From: Crithidia sp. LVH-60A
Lineage: Eukaryota > Euglenozoa > Kinetoplastea > Trypanosomatida > Trypanosomatidae
DNA: 64,000 nucleotides
Direction: 5' to 3'
Assembly: GCA_030078075.1 (NCBI GenBank)
Contig: CP119638.1
Span: 1,987,001-2,051,000 of the forward strand
The translations under genes were made by a program, and so were the position numbers. The notes below the pieces were generated by a model. The model ran no database searches. It was not told the origin of the DNA and was given only the letters and a program-made list of their open reading frames with translations. Positions 1 through 11,120 of the stretch are shown piece by piece (the first letter of the stretch is position 1; every line of letters starts with the position of its first letter).

Positions 1-90
1 TCGCTTAGCACCCCCGCTCTCTTTGTACTTTCTAATTTTTCTACTTTGCCCACTTTTGTACTTGCCATACTGAAGACTGGCACCGACACC

Positions 91-1509
91 ATGTACCCCT
101 CCTCCTGGTCGCGGCGCAATCACGCAGCGCGGGCGGAAGGCGTTTCAGAGTGCACTTTTTACTGGCACGCCACCGCGAACGACTCGGAGGCGCTCGTGTC
201 GCACGGTGGCCTAGAGTCGTTGCTGCTGATGCAGCTCGCGGTGCTGCGGCACGCGCTCAAGCTTCCAGAGGAGGAGAAAATGGAGGAGACAAAGGGATGT
301 GAGACGAAAGATGCGGCTGCGGCGGTGGCGGAGGAGCGAAACGGTGCGGGCGAAGGAGATGGCAAGCCAAAGAGGAAGACAAAGGCGCCAGTCAAAAAGT
401 GGACTTCTGCCTCTGGCCAGCGGCTACATGTGCTGCGGCCGTCACCGCTGGCGCAGCTACCGCAGAGACAGCGGGAGGTAATGACGCGGCTAAACCCCCT
501 CTCCCTTCCTGACGGGGCCTACCTCTCCATGTTCTCCTCCCTCTCCGACTACACGCCGCAGACGCGCTGTCACTCCACGGCTGTCATTCCGGCCGACAAA
601 GTGTTGGGGATATGGCTGGCGCTCGTGCGGTGTGTCTGCGCCAGCTTCTTCAGCGACAGCACTGTCAACGCAGTGGAGCCTAGTGACGGTGGGCGGCGGC
701 AGATGACGCCGTGGCCCGACTATCTTCGCTTCGCTCCAGATAAGCTGCCGCACGCTGTTGCTGCTGCGTTTGCGCCTCTTCTCAACCAGAATCCGCGGCT
801 CACCTTTGGCGCGTCGCTCATCTCCGGCGTCTACATCCACCGTCTCCACCACAGTGACTTTGAGTTGGGCATCGTCACACAAGGGCGATCGCAACCCCAA
901 CGAGGTGACGCAACTGCTGTCAGACGTGACGCGGGTGACCTGTGTTCCTTTTCCTTTCAGGAATGGCTTGCTGCCGCTCGGCGCCGCGCTGCGTCGGGTG
1001 TCGCTAGAGGTGTGGTGGACGCCCGACACGCAGCGTGTGCGGCCCGGCGTGCCGTTGGCTCCCATAGAGGCCACGGTGGTGGAGCGGTGCTACGGCGCCG
1101 CACCACGCCCGAGGCGAGCGGCGACAGGTATCTTCCACGGGTACGAGTACGTCGCCGTGGTGCTGACGCGTCCCGTCACCTCGCGGCTGCAGGGGAGGGT
1201 GCGGCAGGTGGCACTCCCCACAGCCTGGACGCGTGCAAGGTGGAGGTAATGCAGCGTCCGCGCACACAGAAACAGATGGCCGCAGCCGGCAGACGGCTGA
1301 GCAACAAAGCCACCACGAAGTGCTGCTGTTCCACCATCTTTACCGGCTTGTCGGTGTCGACGATTGGTGAGCATCTACTGTCGGTGGAGGTGCACCCAGC
1401 GAAGGCGTATCGCCCTTTTTTGCCGACGCTCTGCCATCACGTGATTCCTTTTCTCGCGGTGCCGCACAACAGCGAGCCGGAGGTTGTGAAAGAAAGCGGC
1501 CTGAAGTGA
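91..1509 (+). CDS. Hypothetical protein, about 470 aa, reading frame interrupted twice
   Basis: I do not recognise this protein. The first ATG in the long frame is at 91; the frame is open from 46 but only through a TTG. Residues 55-110 are charged and rich in E, K and A, probably a disordered linker. The rest looks globular with mixed hydrophobic segments. Around 880-895 the sensible protein moves to the next frame (it reads GDRNPNEVTQLL there, against a low-complexity arginine-rich stretch in the first frame). It returns near 1195-1205 and continues to the TGA at 1507-1509 (ending EVVKESGLK). Two compensating one-base changes are most simply sequencing errors, though a decayed gene cannot be excluded. 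No signal peptide, membrane segment or known catalytic motif is visible. Confidence 0.6.
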   Translation: MYPSSWSRRNHAARAEGVSECTFYWHATANDSEALVSHGGLESLLLMQLAVLRHALKLPEEEKMEETKGCETKDAAAAVAEERNGAGEGDGKPKRKTKAPVKKWTSASGQRLHVLRPSPLAQLPQRQREVMTRLNPLSLPDGAYLSMFSSLSDYTPQTRCHSTAVIPADKVLGIWLALVRCVCASFFSDSTVNAVEPSDGGRRQMTPWPDYLRFAPDKLPHAVAAAFAPLLNQNPRLTFGASLISGVYIHRLHHSDFELGIVTQGRSQPQRGDATAVRRDAGDLCSFSFQEWLAAARRRAASGVARGVVDARHAACAARRAVGSHRGHGGGAVLRRRTTPEASGDRYLPRVRVRRRGADASRHLAAAGEGAAGGTPHSLDACKVEVMQRPRTQKQMAAAGRRLSNKATTKCCCSTIFTGLSVSTIGEHLLSVEVHPAKAYRPFLPTLCHHVIPFLAVPHNSEPEVVKESGLK

Positions 1510-2182
1510 GGTTGCGCTGCCGCCTTTTTTTTTAAATTTCCTCTTAAAGTGTGTGTGTGTTCCCTTATCCCCTGTTTGTACAGTGTTTCTATTCTGAGCT
1601 ACGTCGTGCCTCAGGTGCACTTCAACTGCTATTTTGTTTTCTCTGCTACTCCTAGGCTCTCAGATTTAAAAAGAGCATCCAATTTAATTTTCAAAAAACG
1701 ACATGGGAGATGTGAAGAGTGCGAACGTCGCTGCCTTTTTTTTCGTTTTGCACGCGAGTACTAAGGCACCTTTGACCCGCTTTTCGTTTTTCTCTCCTTT
1801 TCTCTTACCGACGTTGAGAAGCACGTCGCGTTGCGTACGTCCGGTGCGTTGACGAGTGTGTATGTGTGTGTGTCTGCGCGTGTATTGTCTTCAGATGATT
1901 TTCTCTCTTTATTTCTAATCTCTTGCGTGTCTCCTATTCCTCTTCCTTTCTTAAACACACGGTGCTCTTTCTCCCACTGAGAAGCGGCGCAAGCGGGAAA
2001 GCTCACCGCGTGCACTTTCTGTTGTTACAGTACTTTAATTTTTTTTCTTGCATTTCAGAGTCGTCGCGAACCTCTTTTTTTCTTTATCCTGTGTTTGCTT
2101 TATTAGTGCTGTCGTTGCTGCGCGTGCCTAACACGCATCTCACACCGGTTCCGTAAGAGGCGCGTCACGGCACTCCAGCACG
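1510..2182. other. Intergenic spacer
   Basis: Pyrimidine-rich spacer with T runs and a short TG repeat near 1548-1560. No convincing gene is seen. Confidence 0.6.
2026..2058 (+). promoter_or_regulatory. Candidate polypyrimidine tract and trans-splice acceptor for the golgin-like gene
   Basis: A T-rich tract is followed by the AG at 2057-2058 (tgcatttcag), 125 bases before the ATG at 2183. More T-rich tracts with AGs follow, so the exact acceptor is uncertain. The assignment assumes spliced-leader trans-splicing, inferred from the overall layout. Confidence 0.35.
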
Positions 2183-4366
2183 ATGGAGGGGCTCTTTATG
2201 CAGATCATGGACCTCGGCGAGGAGGAGGACACAACGGCACCCACGAACACGAACGCCGCCTTCTTCTCTACCGGCCTTGCCTCAGCCTTCTCCGGCGTCG
2301 TTTCAAGCGCCTTCTCCGGCAACACGAAGCGCAGCACACCAGCCGACGCTGCAGCAGCGGCAGCAGGGACCTCCTCACGGAGCGACCACGACGGCGCAGG
2401 ACCGTCCCCTCCCGCCTCTGCGTCCCCCCACCGCACAGACGACGGCGACGCTCATCGCGGCGCTGCTACGGCGGCAGCGGCTCCTGTCGAGGACGCTGCC
2501 ACGCTGCAGCTGCGCCACTCCCTGCAGCAGCAGAAGAAGCGCTACGACGACCTTCTCGCTGACTCCCACGCCCTGCGCTCCGAGTACGACGCCTACCAGC
2601 TGCGCATGGACCGCGCCATGCGGCAGTACAAGCAGCAGGCACTCCAGGACAAGCACATGCTGGAGGAGCTGCGCCTGGCCGGCGCGACCGGGTCGATGGA
2701 CGAGGCGTATGTCACTGGGATGAAGCGGCAGATAGCGGAGCTGCAGCGCCAGCTAAAAGAGTCCATGACGGCGGCGGAGAAGGCGTATCAGCGGCAGCGC
2801 GAGGCGGAGGAGGCGCGGGCGTCGACAGAGAAGGCGAAGCGGGAGGAGCTGGAGGCTCTGGCATCGGCCATCGCGCAGCTCAGCACCACCACCACGCAAT
2901 CTTCCAGTGCAGTTGAGGTTGTTGCTGGCGAAGCATCGGAAGCCACTGACGCCCCTGCCTCATCAGCAGGAGTGACAACATCGGGCACCGCTGCTGAGGA
3001 AGCCTCTGCTTCTCCTGTTGCTGCTGCCCCTGCGGCAGAGAGAATAAAAGAAAGCGGCGAGGAGGGGAGCCACCACACCACCGCATCTCCCGAGCAGGTG
3101 AAGGTGCAGGCGCAGTTGGCGCTGCGCCAAGCCGAGGTGGCGGAGCTGCGGGCCCAGCTGCAGCAGGCCAGCGCGACGCACCTGCAGGTGATGGAGGAGC
3201 GAGCGGAGGATATCGCGACGCTGCGGACGGAGATCGACCAGCGCGAGCAGCGGGAGTCGGCGCTGAAGGCCGCCCACGCCGCCGCCATCAAGCGGACAGA
3301 GGCCGAGTTCGCAGAGAAGGAGGCGGCGCTGCGGCGCGATCTCGAGGCGGCACGCGAGCAGATGCAGCAGGCCTCGGCGGAGCAGTCGTCGAAGCGGATG
3401 GCGCAGGAGCTGCTCGCCGTGCAGGAGCGGGAACATGAAGAGCGGATGCACGCCAAGGAGCGGGAGATGCAGTCACTGCGGGCGTCCCTGCAGGCACTGC
3501 AGTCCGCCGTCGAGGCGACGCACGGCGAGCTGCGCGAGATGGAGATGACGCTGCACGACGCCCAGCAGGAGAACCAGCAGCTGCAGGGCAAGGCGGATCA
3601 GGCCAGCACTGACCTCCTTCGCAGCGAGCAGCAACTCGCCCAGCGCGAGGACGCCCTCCTCGACGCCGAGAAGGAGCGGCAGCGGCTGCGGGCGATGCTG
3701 CGGCAGGAGGAGGAGGAGACGCTGCGGGTGCGGCAACAACTCACGCAGCTGCAACGCGTAGAGGCAGAGCGCGGGGTAACGGCGACAGCGACAACACATC
3801 GAGACAGCGCGGACAATGCTCCACATGACAGCGGTAGTGCTGCTGCTGACGAGGACGGCGACGCGTCGCGACTCAGCTCGGTGGTGCAGACGCAGCGGCA
3901 AACTATTCAGGCACTGCAGAGTCGCGTCGAGGCTCTTGAGAGCGACCTCACCACGCGGGAGGTTGCGCTGCGCCGGCAACAGGCCCAGGCGCAGGAGATC
4001 AGCACCGCCCGCATCGAGTTCATGAAGAGCAAGGAGGAGGCCAACGCGCGGGTGGAGCAGTTCCGGGAGAAGGTGCGGCGGTTAGAAGGGGAGCTGGCTG
4101 TGGCACGTCGGAGTGGTGCGGCTGCGGATGCGGCTGCCTTCGGCACCGATGAAGGGCGTAGTGCGCTGGATGTGGCGGGTGGACTGTCCGCTTCAGTGGA
4201 GCGGCGGCAATTTCTGCTGGAGGCGAAGCGGTCTGCCGACTCGTACCGCATTTCGCGTGTACGGCAGATGCGCGCCGCCTTCTTTGCCGTTCTCCTGCTG
4301 GTGGTTGGTATGACGCTGTACGCCGCCTTCTCCCTTGCTCCGTCCCCGCCAGAGCGCTTCGATTGA
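2183..4366 (+). CDS. Golgin-like tail-anchored coiled-coil protein
   Basis: The 727-residue protein has an intact frame and starts at an ATG. Residues 1-100 are low in complexity (A, T, S, P). From about residue 105 to 665 the sequence is almost continuous heptad-type coiled coil rich in Q, E, R, A and L, broken by an alanine/threonine-rich linker around 245-300 and a polar gap near 535-560. The last 30 residues carry one hydrophobic segment (about 698-719, AAFFAVLLLVVGMTLY) and a short tail, so the protein is probably C-terminally anchored with the coil facing the cytosol. This is the architecture of Golgi tethers such as golgin-84, giantin and CASP. I see no diagnostic CASP or GRIP motif, so the golgin assignment is by architecture only; another tail-anchored coiled-coil protein is possible. 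Confidence 0.6.
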   Translation: MEGLFMQIMDLGEEEDTTAPTNTNAAFFSTGLASAFSGVVSSAFSGNTKRSTPADAAAAAAGTSSRSDHDGAGPSPPASASPHRTDDGDAHRGAATAAAAPVEDAATLQLRHSLQQQKKRYDDLLADSHALRSEYDAYQLRMDRAMRQYKQQALQDKHMLEELRLAGATGSMDEAYVTGMKRQIAELQRQLKESMTAAEKAYQRQREAEEARASTEKAKREELEALASAIAQLSTTTTQSSSAVEVVAGEASEATDAPASSAGVTTSGTAAEEASASPVAAAPAAERIKESGEEGSHHTTASPEQVKVQAQLALRQAEVAELRAQLQQASATHLQVMEERAEDIATLRTEIDQREQRESALKAAHAAAIKRTEAEFAEKEAALRRDLEAAREQMQQASAEQSSKRMAQELLAVQEREHEERMHAKEREMQSLRASLQALQSAVEATHGELREMEMTLHDAQQENQQLQGKADQASTDLLRSEQQLAQREDALLDAEKERQRLRAMLRQEEEETLRVRQQLTQLQRVEAERGVTATATTHRDSADNAPHDSGSAAADEDGDASRLSSVVQTQRQTIQALQSRVEALESDLTTREVALRRQQAQAQEISTARIEFMKSKEEANARVEQFREKVRRLEGELAVARRSGAAADAAAFGTDEGRSALDVAGGLSASVERRQFLLEAKRSADSYRISRVRQMRAAFFAVLLLVVGMTLYAAFSLAPSPPERFD

Positions 4367-4891
4367 TGGTGCTGCCAGTGTGCACTACGTGTGGGTGTCG
4401 CTAATTTGCTCTTTTTTTTCTTTTTTCCGTGACGGACATCTTGACCGTCTACTACATTGAAAGTGCTTCGATTGCTTTGCTCACTTTACGACTCTCTCTC
4501 TTGTTGTTATCTTACTGCCGCACGCGCTGCTCTCTTGCCGTGTGCGCATCCGGTTTGCGTTACTGTGCAACACCGCACTGAAAACAGAAATGCATTTTTG
4601 TTCTCTACAGAGAGAAAGATCTGGACTCATCTGCGACGCACTAGAAGTCTTCCACAATTTCCAATCTTTCTTTTGGCTTCTTCTCTCTTTCTCTCCCTCT
4701 CTCTTCGCTCGCCCCCACCCCCCCCCCCCCCCCCCCCCCCCCCACCCCAACACACCAAAACCAAAAAAACAAACACCCCCCCCCCCCCCCTTCCCCCCCC
4801 CCCCCAACAACAAAAAAAAAAAAAAAAAAAAAAAACAAAAAAAAAAACACAAAAAAAAAAAAAAAAAAAATTTTTCCCCTTTTCCACCACT

Positions 4892-4925
<34 letters not shown>

Positions 4926-4940
4926 AATTAAATTTACCTT

Positions 4941-5002
<62 letters not shown>

Positions 5003-5438
5003 TTCCCTTTCCCCCCTCCCACTAAAAAAAAAAAAAAAAAACAAAAAAAAAAAAAAAAAAAAAAAAAAAACTTCCCCCCCCCCTTTCCTTTTCCCCCACC
5101 TTTTTTTTCCTTTTCTTTTTCTTTTTTTTTTTTTTTTTTTTTTTTTTGTTTTTTTTTTTTGTTTTTTTTTCTTTCCCCTGTCTTGTGCCCCCCCCCCCCC
5201 CCCCCCCCCCCTCCTCCCCTCCCTTCTTCTTCCCTCTTCCTCCCTCTTCTCTTCTTCACCTGACCGTTGCTTTGCTTTTCTTTTCTTTTTTCCTTTGCTG
5301 TGTGAACTGCAACTCTTATAAACATTTCTCTTTTAACGTCGTTTGCGTTTTCCCCATTCGCTGCTTATTAAGCGGGCAGTGAAGTAGCTCTAGAAGAAAA
5401 AAAAACCCACCAACAAAGAGGAAGCGACCGAAGAAAAA
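4367..5438. other. Intergenic spacer containing a homopolymer block
   Basis: Ordinary T-rich spacer at both ends, with the artefact-like block 4711-5212 in the middle. No gene is supported: the long proline/lysine frames here are translations of homopolymers. Confidence 0.6.
4711..5212. repeat. Block of alternating C, A and T homopolymers, probable assembly artefact
   Basis: About 500 bases consist almost only of runs of C, A and T, some longer than 50 bases, with a few interspersed bases. Similar blocks elsewhere in the window interrupt coding sequence, which points to loss of real sequence in the consensus and not to a genuine repeat family. Because this one is in a spacer, a true low-complexity region that was then mis-called is possible. 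Confidence 0.7.
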
Positions 5439-8400
5439 ATGTTCGGGCAGTCTGCGCAGGCGCTGGAGGGGGATGGGGCGAGCGGCAAGGTCTTTCCCTT
5501 CCGCGTCGGCGGCAAGAGCACCGTCGTCATGTCTGACTACCACATCTGCAAGTACGATGCCATTCTCGGCGTCCTCGTGTGCATCGGCGACGACGCCAAC
5601 GTGCTCGTACTGGGCAAGGAGATGTGCCGCGAGCTGCTGCCGCTGCCACACGGCGTGCACTGGCTCGACGCCTTCGTGTACACCGGGCACCACCAGCTTT
5701 CTCGTCCTCTCCTCCGACGCGCTGCTCTGCCTCGACTACAGCACCGGGGTGAGCGGTGGCGGCGACAGTGCCCTCCGCAGCGCCGGTCCGGGTGCGCAGT
5801 TCACCTGCATGCACGTCGCGCAAGGGCTCACGTGTGGTGCGGTGGGGAGGAAGGATGGTTGGGTGTCGTACTTCCGCCACGATCCCGTCTCGGCCAACCC
5901 GGAGGAGCGACCGCAGCTGCGGTGGACGATGCTCGAGACAAACGTGCTTGGCCTCTGCCTCCCTTTTTGCAAGAGCAGCGGGGCGGTAGTGGACACAACC
6001 CCGGCGAGTCGCGCCAAGTTTTTTGCCAGCGGCTCGCTGCTCTCTATCGACTCTTACCCAAACAACCCGAACGCGCTGATCGGTGTTGTGGCGGGCGTGC
6101 CGGGTGTGTGCAAGTGGTACGTTGACGAGAACCGCCTCAGCTGCTTCTTCGATGCCCGCACGATTGCCGAGCAGTCGGATGCGCTGCTGGCAACGTGTCG
6201 GGTGACGCCTGGTGGCGTGTACGTTGCGGCCGTCACGATGCACTGCACCAAGGTGCTGCTGTGGAACGAGAGCAAGAAGCGTCGCGATAAGGTGGCGGAG
6301 TTGTACTGGGTGGTGGACCTCTCCCAGCACATTACGCAGGGCGTGCCGAACCTGCCGGGCGGTGGCATGGCGGACGCTTTTGCCTACAACGAGTACCGCG
6401 TCGGCCTTGACATGGCCCGCACCGCCCTCGACGACAGCTTCCACGCAACGAACGACAAGCACAGCCAGATGTACCTGCTCCTGCACGGGCAACGTGACAT
6501 CTTAGAGGTAGTGATTCGGCTCGACGACAAGCAGGTGATGCGGCAGGACGCCGTCATTGCGCACCTCAACGCGTACACGGCGCAGCACGGCGTCGAGGCG
6601 GCGCGGGCGAAGAAGGTGAGCAGCTCGGCAGGGCCGGGGGATGGAGAGCAATGTGGAGAGCTACTTCAACATCTTCCACGTCGAGCCGTGCGTTCTGTCC
6701 AACTACTGGACGAGCGGGCTGGCCGACGTCGATCTCGAGGCGCTCTTTGTCACCAGCGAGGACGGCCTCCGCCCCATCCTGGCGAAGCGGAACCGGCAGA
6801 CGGGCGGCATCGAGAGCATCCGCGAGCTGCGGGAGCTCAACGCGCAGGCGCCGTGGTACCCCCGCGCGCTGCTGCTGCGGCTGCCGGAGAACCAGATCCG
6901 TGCCCTCGCCGAGGAGGTGCAGCGCACGGCTGTCACGTCCACCTGGGAGAAGCTGCTACGGGGCGGCGACACGCTGCTGCGCCACGCGCTGCCGGACGTC
7001 GAGGTGAAGGAGGCTGTCAGCTCCGACGCGGCGCAGCTGTGGCGGCAGAGCGTGATGGTGACTGTCACGGACGCCGCACAGGCGGTGTGCCTCTCGCCGC
7101 AGTCGAACGAGGCCTTCAGCGTCAACTCGCGAGCGCTGGTGAACTGCGTGCCGTGGTCGACGCTGGCGATTGGGCAGGACCCCGAGGCGCTGGTGCTGGA
7201 GGAGGCCCTGCCCTCTCTGCGCACCGTCTTCCTGCCAACCGAGATTATTCTCCGCGTGTACAGCACGGAGTCGATCTTGACCGTCATGAAGCACGACATC
7301 CGCCGCAACACTGGCTCGCTCGTGCTGGACCTGGACCGCGTCTCGCTGCAGCTGGAGGGGAATGGAGAGGTGCGGCGGCGCATGGTGCAGCAAGCGGTGC
7401 TGGTAAACGCGCGTCTGGAGCCGTCGCGGGTGACGAGCAAGGTGTCCGTCTTCAAGGATGGCAAGTGCCTGCTGCTGCTGCTGGAGGACTCCTCTGTTGC
7501 CTTGGTGGACCTCTCCGGCAAAGGGGACGACGGGCGGCCCTACATGCTCCAGGTCCCCGCCGGCCTCCTGCCCGTTGGCGCCACCATCGCCTCGCTGGAC
7601 GCATTCTGGATGGCGAACCCAAACAGCACCGCTGCCACCACCAGCACCACCGGTCTGCTCTGCCTCGCCTGCCTCTTCAAGGACCAGAAGGGCTTCCTTC
7701 TGTGGAACCTGAGCGACATGCGCATGATTACCTACGCCCACCCCGACTACGCCACGAGTGCGACACGGCTGATGGTGACGGCGGCGGCGCAGCCCCCGTT
7801 GCCGAACCTCTCTGGTGACATCAAGACCTTCGACGTGACCTTTTCGGTGGCGTCGCCAATTCAGAGCGCCGGCGAGTACGGCACTCTCACCTTCTGCGAC
7901 GCTATCGGCTCCGCGCTGTTTGCGCTGTCGTTCGCCTTTGGTGTGGCGGAGGCGGCGGCGCCGTGCTGGTGTTACCGCCAGAGCGCTGAGGAGGCGTGGG
8001 TGGCGCTGCCGCCGGCAGTGGCTGCGTCGCGGCAGATGTTGCTGCACGCCCAGGTGTCGGGCAACGCGCTAGAGTGGGCCGTGACGGTGGGCAACACCAC
8101 CGCAGCCACCGGCAGCAGCCCGTTGCAGGGGAGCATCCTCAATGTCAAGACGACGTGGACGTGCGGCAAGGTGAACCTGTCGTACGACACCGAGGCTGGC
8201 GAGATGCGCGACTACGAGATCAGCCGCGACACGTCCGCCAACGACCGCATCTCGCCGGCTATCGCCTTCGTCGGGACGAACCAGATCGCGGTAGTGCAGG
8301 TGGCTGCGCTCTTTCCACCGGCCAACTCGCCGACGCTGTCGAAGGGCAGCGCAGCGAGCGAGGCTGTACCGGCGGCGATCTCGCGGCTTGACCCGGCGCG

Positions 8401-9354
8401 TCGGCTCGAGCACTTCAGCGTGTACCACGGCCGCGGTGCCCTCATCGTCGTGACGCGCGACGCGAACGGCTGGCGCTGGGTGAACATCCTCGACAGCCGC
8501 ACGGCGAAGCCGATGATGCAGCCCTACGCCACCCTCGACTTTGCCGGCGAGGAGAACGTGCAGGTGCTGTTGGTGGAAATCGAGAACGTGCTGCATCTCT
8601 ACTTCCTCGGCTCCAACAATGGCGTCGTTGGCCACTTTTTGTCGAGGCAAACCTCGGCACGTCCAGCGAGAGCTCTGTGCGCAAGCACCCTTGCTTCCAG
8701 GGCCCGCGCTACCACTTCACGCCGAGCACCTTCCGCGGCTACGGCCGCTTTCTCCCGCCCGCGCCGACGCTGAAGCAGGAGACGGGCTTCTTCAAGCGGC
8801 TCATGACGCTGCCGTGGGAGGACATCGCGCTCAAGCTGGAGTCGGAGACACTGCGCGCCACCAAGGCGGCGGCCGCACTCCCACCACCAACGACTGCCGC
8901 CGCGTCGCCTGCCAGCCCCGCAGCGCGTTCGGCGCCGAGCAGCGAGGCGACTTCGACGCCGACATCCGCAAAAACGCCGGCAAAGCCAGACCCAGAAGCG
9001 GAGCGCCGCGAGCTCTTTGGCTCCCGCACGAGCAACACTAGCGCACCACCACCGGCGCCGCAGGCTGCACCGACGCGGCCCACCGCCGCTGCCGCAACAC
9101 CGACGGCGCCGAGCAGCGCCTCTGCTGAGCAGCCGGGTGGCCGCTACGCGCAGCTGAAGGCGATCGCCGAGAGCCAGAACGTCAGTCTCACCGAGGCGCG
9201 TCGCATGATGAGTGAGAACGTGCGGAAGCTGCAGGAGCGCGGCGAGCGGCTCAACGCGGTGGAGAACCGCTCGGCCGAGCTGGCGCAGAACGCCCTCACC
9301 TTCCAGGACCTCGCGCGCCAGCTCAAGGAGAAGCAGCGCAGCAGTTGGCTGTAG
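5439..9354 (+). CDS. Tomosyn/Lgl-family-like protein: beta-propeller-type body and C-terminal R-SNARE motif
   Basis: The protein is about 1,300 residues, read in three segments in different frames with changes near 5685, 6640 and 8650; it stays coherent across each. The ATG is at 5439 (MFGQSAQAL). The body has many short beta-like segments with W and D/G turns (for example VLLWNES, GFLLWNLSD), as expected of WD-type propellers. A disordered A/P/T-rich linker follows (about 8870-9130). The last 60 residues fit an R-SNARE motif: LQERGERLNAVENRSAEL aligns with the VAMP segment around its zero-layer arginine (codon 9238-9240). No transmembrane anchor follows and the protein ends SSWL. Two propellers plus an anchorless R-SNARE coil is the plan of tomosyn (STXBP5) and related Lgl/Sro7 proteins, which bind Q-SNAREs and control vesicle fusion. 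The SNARE part is strong; the propeller part is inferred from sequence texture. A nucleoporin-type propeller would be the alternative if the SNARE match were ignored. Confidence 0.6.
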
Positions 9355-10150
9355 TCTCGATGCTTATTATTTTTCCTTGCTTTTGTTGTGAGCAAGGCCT
9401 TTTTTTTTTAGCTGTTTGTGTTGCGCTTGCTTTCCTCTTTTTCCTGTACCGCGTTTGCTGCCTGTGCTAATGTGCTTTTGGTTGAAACTAAACAAAAATT
9501 GAAGAACATTGAACGAGTCCCAATGCTGCACCCCTCGCCTAATTTCATCTTACTCAAAAAGAAAATCTGGGAACGCTTTAAAGCGCTAAAAAAATCATTT
9601 CCTCTCTCCTCCTCCTCAACTCTCATTATCTGCCCCTCCTCTTTTGATCACTAGAAAGTTCGGGTGCTGGGAAAAGAGGAGGAGGCGTTTCGCTTGGGGC
9701 TTTCCTAAGATCCTTCTTCTGCGCCGCCTAGGCTTTGGGCAAATTAAAATTCCCCCAACCTGAACAAAGCCCCAGGCAAACCAACGGAGGCGCCGCCCAA
9801 CGAAAAAAAACGAAGACCGCCCGCAGCGACAAAGCACCAGAAACCCGACAGGCAATAAAAGAAAGCGGTTCCATAAAAAAAAAAAAAAGTGAAGCAGAAA
9901 AAAGGAGGTGAAGGTGTTTGCACGCTTTTTTTCTCCACGTCGTGGGCATTTGGATCGCAACAAATGGAGCTTTATGCGCAACTGCTTTAGCTTGCTCTTG
10001 TGGTTGCTTTGCAACACGCTTTTTTTTTCCCACTTACGCAAAGCTGCACGGCGTTCTGCAAACCACTTCCACTCTCCTCTCGCCATCTTCCCTTTTTTTT
10101 CTTCTTTCACGCATTACCGAAACAAAATCCACAAAACAAGCTAAGCAAAA
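9355..10150. other. Intergenic spacer
   Basis: A/T-rich spacer with T and A runs (9400-9410, 9875-9887, 10020-10030). No gene is seen. Confidence 0.6.
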
Positions 10151-10525
10151 ATGTCTACGCGAGCTTCTTTTGAGGACAACGCCATGCTCGTGAGGCTGAT
10201 CGAGGAGGGCCTTTTCTTGAGTCACGCCGAAAAGTGCGGAGTAGACAGCCAGGAGAATGCGCTGAGCGACGACCGCCGGTACCTTACGGAGCAAGTCTTC
10301 CCGACCCTAGTTCCTGGTCTCTATGACCTCCTGAAGTGCTACAAAAACCGCATTGCCGACGAAGAGAATGGCACGTTCAGCGATAACAAGTACCCAGACC
10401 CCGTTATGTGGCTCGCGCAGTATCTGATTCGCAACAATACGCACCACAGCACCTCGCGGCTGATTGGACACCCGTTCCAAGTGGTCAACAACGCCGTGCT
10501 TGACGAGGACTCCAGCGATGAGTAG
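10151..10525 (+). CDS. Small Dpy-30-motif-like protein, 124 aa
   Basis: Intact frame from the ATG at 10151 to TAG at 10523-10525. Residues about 44-97 contain YLTEQVFPTLVPGLYDLL, then a short polar loop, then PDPVMWLAQYLIRNN. This follows the Dpy-30/RIIa-like dimerisation pattern (a first helix with a VxPxLxxGL core, then a second helix with PxxxLAxYLLxN). Such domains form X-type four-helix bundles that dock amphipathic helices, in COMPASS-type complexes and in many flagellar and A-kinase-anchoring assemblies. Trypanosomatids have several such proteins in the axoneme, so a flagellar scaffold role is plausible. Partner and location cannot be told from sequence. The acidic tail (DEDSSDE) lies outside the domain. 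Confidence 0.7.
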   Translation: MSTRASFEDNAMLVRLIEEGLFLSHAEKCGVDSQENALSDDRRYLTEQVFPTLVPGLYDLLKCYKNRIADEENGTFSDNKYPDPVMWLAQYLIRNNTHHSTSRLIGHPFQVVNNAVLDEDSSDE

Positions 10526-11120
10526 CGCTTTAAGGCGTGCCACTAAACTCCTTTTTTTTTTGCTGTTCTGTGTGCGTGTTCTTTCTTTTTCTCTACGAGA
10601 CTGCTGATGTATAAATGTACCGCAGGCCCTAATAGCAAGGGAAACTCACTGAAAAGTGAAAGTGTTGTCGAATGTAAATGCAGTACAATGAGGCGTAGGC
10701 GCCGCTTACGGAACCTAAAAAAATAAATGAAAAGAAAAAAAACGATAGCCTATCTTTGATAGCTTACTGAATATATTTAAAGGCTTCGTGCGGCTCGCTG
10801 AGTCCGTTTACCTCTTTGATGGTGAGTTACCATTCGAGACGTCTTCTCAAAGAAGGGAGAAAATTATACATATTCAACAGTTGACTTGCGGACTTTCAAA
10901 ATCCTTCCTTTTTTTTTATTCAAATTTACAATTTATTCAACTTGCCGATTGCTTTATCATTAAGACTAGAAAACTGCACTGCAACTGGTCTGTCTACCTT
11001 CCAATTGAACCGAGGGAAGCAAAAAGAGCTTTCTCCTAGGGCTCTTTTCACTAATAAATTTCTCAAGTATCGCGTAGTTGTGACAGCTGACTACAACGCT
11101 TGCTTTCAAGAAAGGATAAA
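10526..11120. other. Intergenic spacer, AT-rich
   Basis: Clearly more AT-rich than other spacers, with short ATG frames that do not look like proteins. No RNA gene is recognised. Confidence 0.55.

Noticed and set aside
4457-5325. Long proline/lysine/glycine frames on both strands
   Set aside because: They are translations of homopolymer runs.
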